DNA of 42,393 bases from Allorhizocola rhizosphaerae (lineage in GTDB: Bacteria; Actinomycetota; Actinomycetes; Mycobacteriales; Micromonosporaceae): positions 1 through 42,393 of the forward strand of contig NZ_QJUG01000055.1 of assembly GCF_003426775.1 (NCBI RefSeq), in the 5' to 3' direction. Positions 39,993 to 42,393 of the stretch are shown in pieces (position 1 is the stretch's first letter; each line of letters begins with the position of its first letter). The position numbers and the translations under genes are program-made. Below the pieces are notes generated by a model that was given only the letters and a program-made list of their open reading frames with translations, was not told the origin of the DNA and did no database searches.

Positions 39993-40103
39993 CGCCAAAG
40001 GCCCCTTTCTTATTCTGTCCCACGAAAGGCTGGCCATCGGGTCTGGAAGTGGGCTTGAAGCGCTCTCAACCGCATATCAAGGCAGCGCGCCCACCCTTGG
40101 CGC
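39993..40103. promoter_or_regulatory. Divergent promoter region, ACP operon / PPTase
   Basis: The 111-base spacer separates the seven-gene minus-strand PKS operon from the PPTase-carboxylase pair and should contain both promoters. AAAGGGGCC precedes the ACP ATG at a slightly long spacing. It is a likely SARP target because it heads the largest biosynthetic operon, but I cannot identify heptamer repeats with confidence. Confidence 0.45.
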
Positions 40104-40769
40104 ATGTTGACCCAGGTTCACGTGTGGCAGGGCACGGCGACCCGGCACACGGCCTACGCCGATTGGGCCCTGCTGTCCAAAGAGGAGCATGCCCGGTGGC
40201 GGCGGCTCCCGCCGGTCGCGGGCGCCTACTATGCCGGGGCTCACGCGGCGGTGCGGCGGATCCTCGGCCGGTACCTGTGCGCGCCGCCGGTTTCGTTGCG
40301 TATGGACTCGCCCGGTCATCCGCTTTGGTTCAGCCTTTCCCACTCGGGTCCACATTGGATATTTGCCATCAGTGGGTACCCGTTGGGCGCCGACATCGAG
40401 CAGGAACGACCGGTGGACATCGAGGCGCTGCAGGAGCTCGCGTTGTCGGGCACGGAACGGCGCACGCTCGCCCAGCACGACAAGGCGGAGCACAGTGAGC
40501 TGTTCTTCCGTTGCTGGACGCGCAAGGAGGCGGTCTACAAGGCGGCCGGTGCCGCGTGCTTCAGCGGTCTGACCAATGTGGACACATACCCGGAGCGGGG
40601 AGGCGAGGTCGTCGTGCACTGCCCGGGGCGCACGGGTGCCCGGCAGTGGCGGGTGCGCACCGTGGACGCGGGCGAAGGGCGCTACGCCGCCGTGGCCAGC
40701 CCGGCCGACGTGCCGGGCGAGCTGGTGCACCACACGTGGCCCATACGGATAGCGGAGGCAGCGCTATGA
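40104..40769 (+). CDS. 4'-phosphopantetheinyl transferase (Sfp type)
   Basis: A 221-aa enzyme that moves phosphopantetheine from CoA to the carrier-protein Ser. Sfp-family motifs are LGADIEQERPVD (Mg-binding Asp and Glu) and FFRCWTRKEAVYKAAG (W-T-x-K-E-A-x-x-K). The N-terminal half has SLSHSGPHWIFAISG. A dedicated PPTase is found in some, not most, type II clusters; here it is divergent from the ACP and overlaps the carboxylase start by four bases (ATGA). Confidence 0.93.
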   Translation: MLTQVHVWQGTATRHTAYADWALLSKEEHARWRRLPPVAGAYYAGAHAAVRRILGRYLCAPPVSLRMDSPGHPLWFSLSHSGPHWIFAISGYPLGADIEQERPVDIEALQELALSGTERRTLAQHDKAEHSELFFRCWTRKEAVYKAAGAACFSGLTNVDTYPERGGEVVVHCPGRTGARQWRVRTVDAGEGRYAAVASPADVPGELVHHTWPIRIAEAAL

Positions 40770-42154
40770 CCACAGTCGTCGAATACTCCAGCACACTGGT
40801 GCGGCTGCGCGACCTGTTCGACCCGGGGACGATGCGTCTGCTGGGGTCGGTGGACGACTCCGGTGTGCTCGCCGGGCGCGGGGTGGTCGAGGGGACTCCC
40901 GCGATCGCGTTCTGTACCGACTCGTCCATCAAGGGCGGTGCGATGGGTGTGGAGGGCTGCCGCCGCATCGTCGAGGCGATCGACATCGCGGTGAACGACC
41001 GGCTTCCCGTCATCGGGCTGTGGCATTCGGGCGGGGCACGGCTGCCCGAGGGAGTGTCCGCCTTGGACGGTGTGGGGAGCGTGTTCGCGGCGATCGTGCG
41101 CGCGTCGGGGCGGGTGGCGCAGATTTCGGTGGTGTTGGGGCCTGCGGCCGGTGGGGCGGCGTACGGGCCCGCGCTGACCGACGTCGTCATCATGAGTGGT
41201 GGCGGGCGCATCTTCGTGACCGGGCCGGAGGTCGTCAAGAGTGTCACCGGTGAGCAGGTCGACATGGACCAGCTCGGTGGGCCTGATATCCACGGCAAGC
41301 AGTCGGGTGTGGCGCACGTGGTGGCGAAGGACGACGCTTCGGCGGTCGCGACCGCGCGCAAGTTGGCGTCGCTGCTGGGCCTCCAGGGGCGGGTGCGGCC
41401 CGATCTGCTCGGGATGGACCCGGACTTCGGTGGGCTGCTACCTGAGCGTGCGAATCAGGCGTACGACGTCAAGCCGCTCATCAAAGCACTTCTCGACGAA
41501 CCGGGTGTCGAGTTGCACGGGAAGTGGGCCCCCAACATCGTGACCACGCTGGGCCGGTTCGCCGGCCGCACGGTCGGCGTCATCGCCAACAACCCGATGC
41601 GCCTCGGCGGGTGCCTCGACGCGTCCAGCGGCGAAAAGGCGGCACGGTTCGTGCGCATGTGCGACTCTCTCGGCGTCCCGCTGATCGTGCTCGTCGACGT
41701 CCCCGGCTATCTACCCGGCCTCGGCCAGGAGCGCGATGGCGTAGTCCGACGCGGCGCGAAACTCTTGCACGCGTTCGCCGAAGCGGTCGTGCCTCGCGTA
41801 ACCTTGGTGACGCGCAAGGCCTACGGCGGTGCATACATCGCCATGAACTCACGTTCTCTCGGTGCGACGGCGGTTTTCGCCTGGCCCACTGCCGAGGTCG
41901 CCGTGATGGGCGCATCGGCCGCCGTCGGCATCCTGCACCGCCGCCGCCTCGCCGCCGAACCCCCCGAAACCCGCGAAGCGCTACGGGCCCAACTCATCGA
42001 AGAACAGCAACGGGTCGCCGGCGGTGTCGAACGTGCCCTCGAAATCGGGGTCGTGGACGACATCATCAAGCCCGACGAGACCCGCCGCCGCATAGCCGAG
42101 GCCCTCCTCGCACCCCCCTCAATGCGCGGCACCCACGGCAACATCCCCCTCTAA
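40766..42154 (+). CDS. Acyl-CoA carboxylase beta (carboxyltransferase) subunit
   Basis: The 462-aa subunit transfers CO2 from biotin to an acyl-CoA. Oxyanion-hole and crotonase-fold segments include LWHSGGARLPEGVSAL, GPAAGGAAYGPALTD and DVPGYLPGLGQE. In RKAYGGAYIAM the residue that separates PccB (Asp422) from AccB (Ile) in Streptomyces coelicolor is Ile, pointing to acetyl-CoA carboxylation and malonyl-CoA supply. It is shorter at the N-terminus than the usual 510-530 aa. No alpha (biotin) subunit is in the window, so it probably borrows a housekeeping one. Similar genes occur in jadomycin-type clusters. Confidence 0.92.
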   Translation: MTTVVEYSSTLVRLRDLFDPGTMRLLGSVDDSGVLAGRGVVEGTPAIAFCTDSSIKGGAMGVEGCRRIVEAIDIAVNDRLPVIGLWHSGGARLPEGVSALDGVGSVFAAIVRASGRVAQISVVLGPAAGGAAYGPALTDVVIMSGGGRIFVTGPEVVKSVTGEQVDMDQLGGPDIHGKQSGVAHVVAKDDASAVATARKLASLLGLQGRVRPDLLGMDPDFGGLLPERANQAYDVKPLIKALLDEPGVELHGKWAPNIVTTLGRFAGRTVGVIANNPMRLGGCLDASSGEKAARFVRMCDSLGVPLIVLVDVPGYLPGLGQERDGVVRRGAKLLHAFAEAVVPRVTLVTRKAYGGAYIAMNSRSLGATAVFAWPTAEVAVMGASAAVGILHRRRLAAEPPETREALRAQLIEEQQRVAGGVERALEIGVVDDIIKPDETRRRIAEALLAPPSMRGTHGNIPL

Positions 42155-42168
42155 CCCCACCCTCCCCT

Positions 42169-42237
42169 TCCGGTTGATCATGAACTTAAGTCCGTCTTCG
42201 GCGGCGTGTCGTGGCCCTAACCTCATGGTCAACCGGA
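42169..42237. repeat. Short element with 15-bp terminal inverted repeats
   Basis: TCCGGTTGATCATGA (42169-42183) and TCATGGTCAACCGGA (42223-42237) are inverted copies with one mismatch, spaced by 39 bases. The interior is GC-rich apart from its left end and has no gene. It could be a MITE-like element or a long-loop terminator after the carboxylase gene. No flanking target duplication is obvious. Confidence 0.5.
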
Positions 42238-42330
42238 GGGCGAGGAACCATACGCGGTGAAGGTGAAGCCAAAGAACGGCGGCGAAGGGGCTGCCGACGC
42301 GGAGGGGGTGCGCGGGGCGTGGGGTGGGGG

Positions 42331-42393
42331 TTAACGGCGGGCGACGAAGATCAGGCGGGGATAGTGGGGGAAGGTGCAGTGGTCGTCGATGCG
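42331..42393 (-). CDS. Partial CDS, C-terminal 20 residues (possible methyltransferase)
   Basis: On the minus strand the last 63 bases read DDHCTFPHYPRLIFVARR and stop (TAA at 42333-42331). The ending aromatic-P-x-hydrophobic-hydrophobic-VARR resembles C-termini of SAM-dependent methyltransferases, but twenty residues cannot prove it. The gene continues beyond the window. Confidence 0.45.
   Translation of the reverse strand, partial: RIDDHCTFPHYPRLIFVARR

Overview
The window is GC-rich actinomycete chromosome with dense, often overlapping genes (ATGA and TGATG junctions), GTG and TTG starts, a SARP regulator and a type II polyketide synthase. The translated repeat units and gene styles suggest a Streptosporangiales-type organism (Nonomuraea/Actinomadura relatives). 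That placement is inference, and no rRNA or tRNA gene is visible to settle it.

Left flank (1-8.2 kb) looks like ordinary chromosome. It holds the tail of a membrane protein, a secreted chymotrypsin-type protease, a wrecked MocR/GntR regulator whose operator survives, a catabolic-looking trio (M20 hydrolase, metallo-beta-lactamase-fold hydrolase, MHS-type MFS permease), two small secreted proteins, a secreted lysyl-oxidase-like protein and a remnant resembling SMI1/KNR4.

The biosynthetic locus runs from about 8.3 kb to at least 42.2 kb. Block A (plus strand) has NDP-hexose 2,3-dehydratase, a DHA2 exporter, a P450, an alpha-methylacyl-CoA racemase, a citramalate synthase, KS-alpha and KS-beta. 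A middle segment holds a frameshifted membrane-protein pseudogene, a small Cys-rich protein, an MBL-fold protein and a complete sugar ABC importer. Then come a malonyl/acyl transferase and a KASIII-like acyltransferase with a Cys-His-Asp triad. Block B (minus strand) is a RiPP module of the azole type: a 67-aa precursor peptide overlapping a fused E1-like/YcaO cyclodehydratase, a SagB-type flavin dehydrogenase and a histidine kinase. It is divergent from the SARP gene. Block C (minus strand) carries P450, ferredoxin, response regulator, SRPBCC/SnoaL fusion, ferredoxin reductase, second ferredoxin, flavin reductase, didomain aromatase/cyclase, ketoreductase and ACP. The phosphopantetheinyl transferase and acyl-CoA carboxylase beta subunit point the other way.

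The polyketide genes give a coherent route to a reduced, cyclised aromatic polyketide. The carboxylase supplies malonyl-CoA, the PPTase activates the ACP, KS-alpha/beta build the chain, and KR, aromatase/cyclase and the SRPBCC fusion fold it. P450s with their own ferredoxins and reductase oxidise it. Citramalate synthase, racemase, acyltransferase and KASIII-like enzyme suggest a special branched starter or a late ester. The 2,3-dehydratase implies a deoxysugar.

The most unusual feature is the thiazole/oxazole peptide module inside this cluster. It shares a promoter region with the SARP, and its histidine kinase appears to be partnered with a response regulator in the polyketide block. Whether it makes a separate peptide or a peptide-polyketide hybrid cannot be told from sequence alone. 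A second theme is small duplications at gene borders: 66-bp units next to or inside the starts of three genes, a 28-bp tandem repeat that carries a start codon, and a copied permease tail that now forms the end of the acyltransferase gene.
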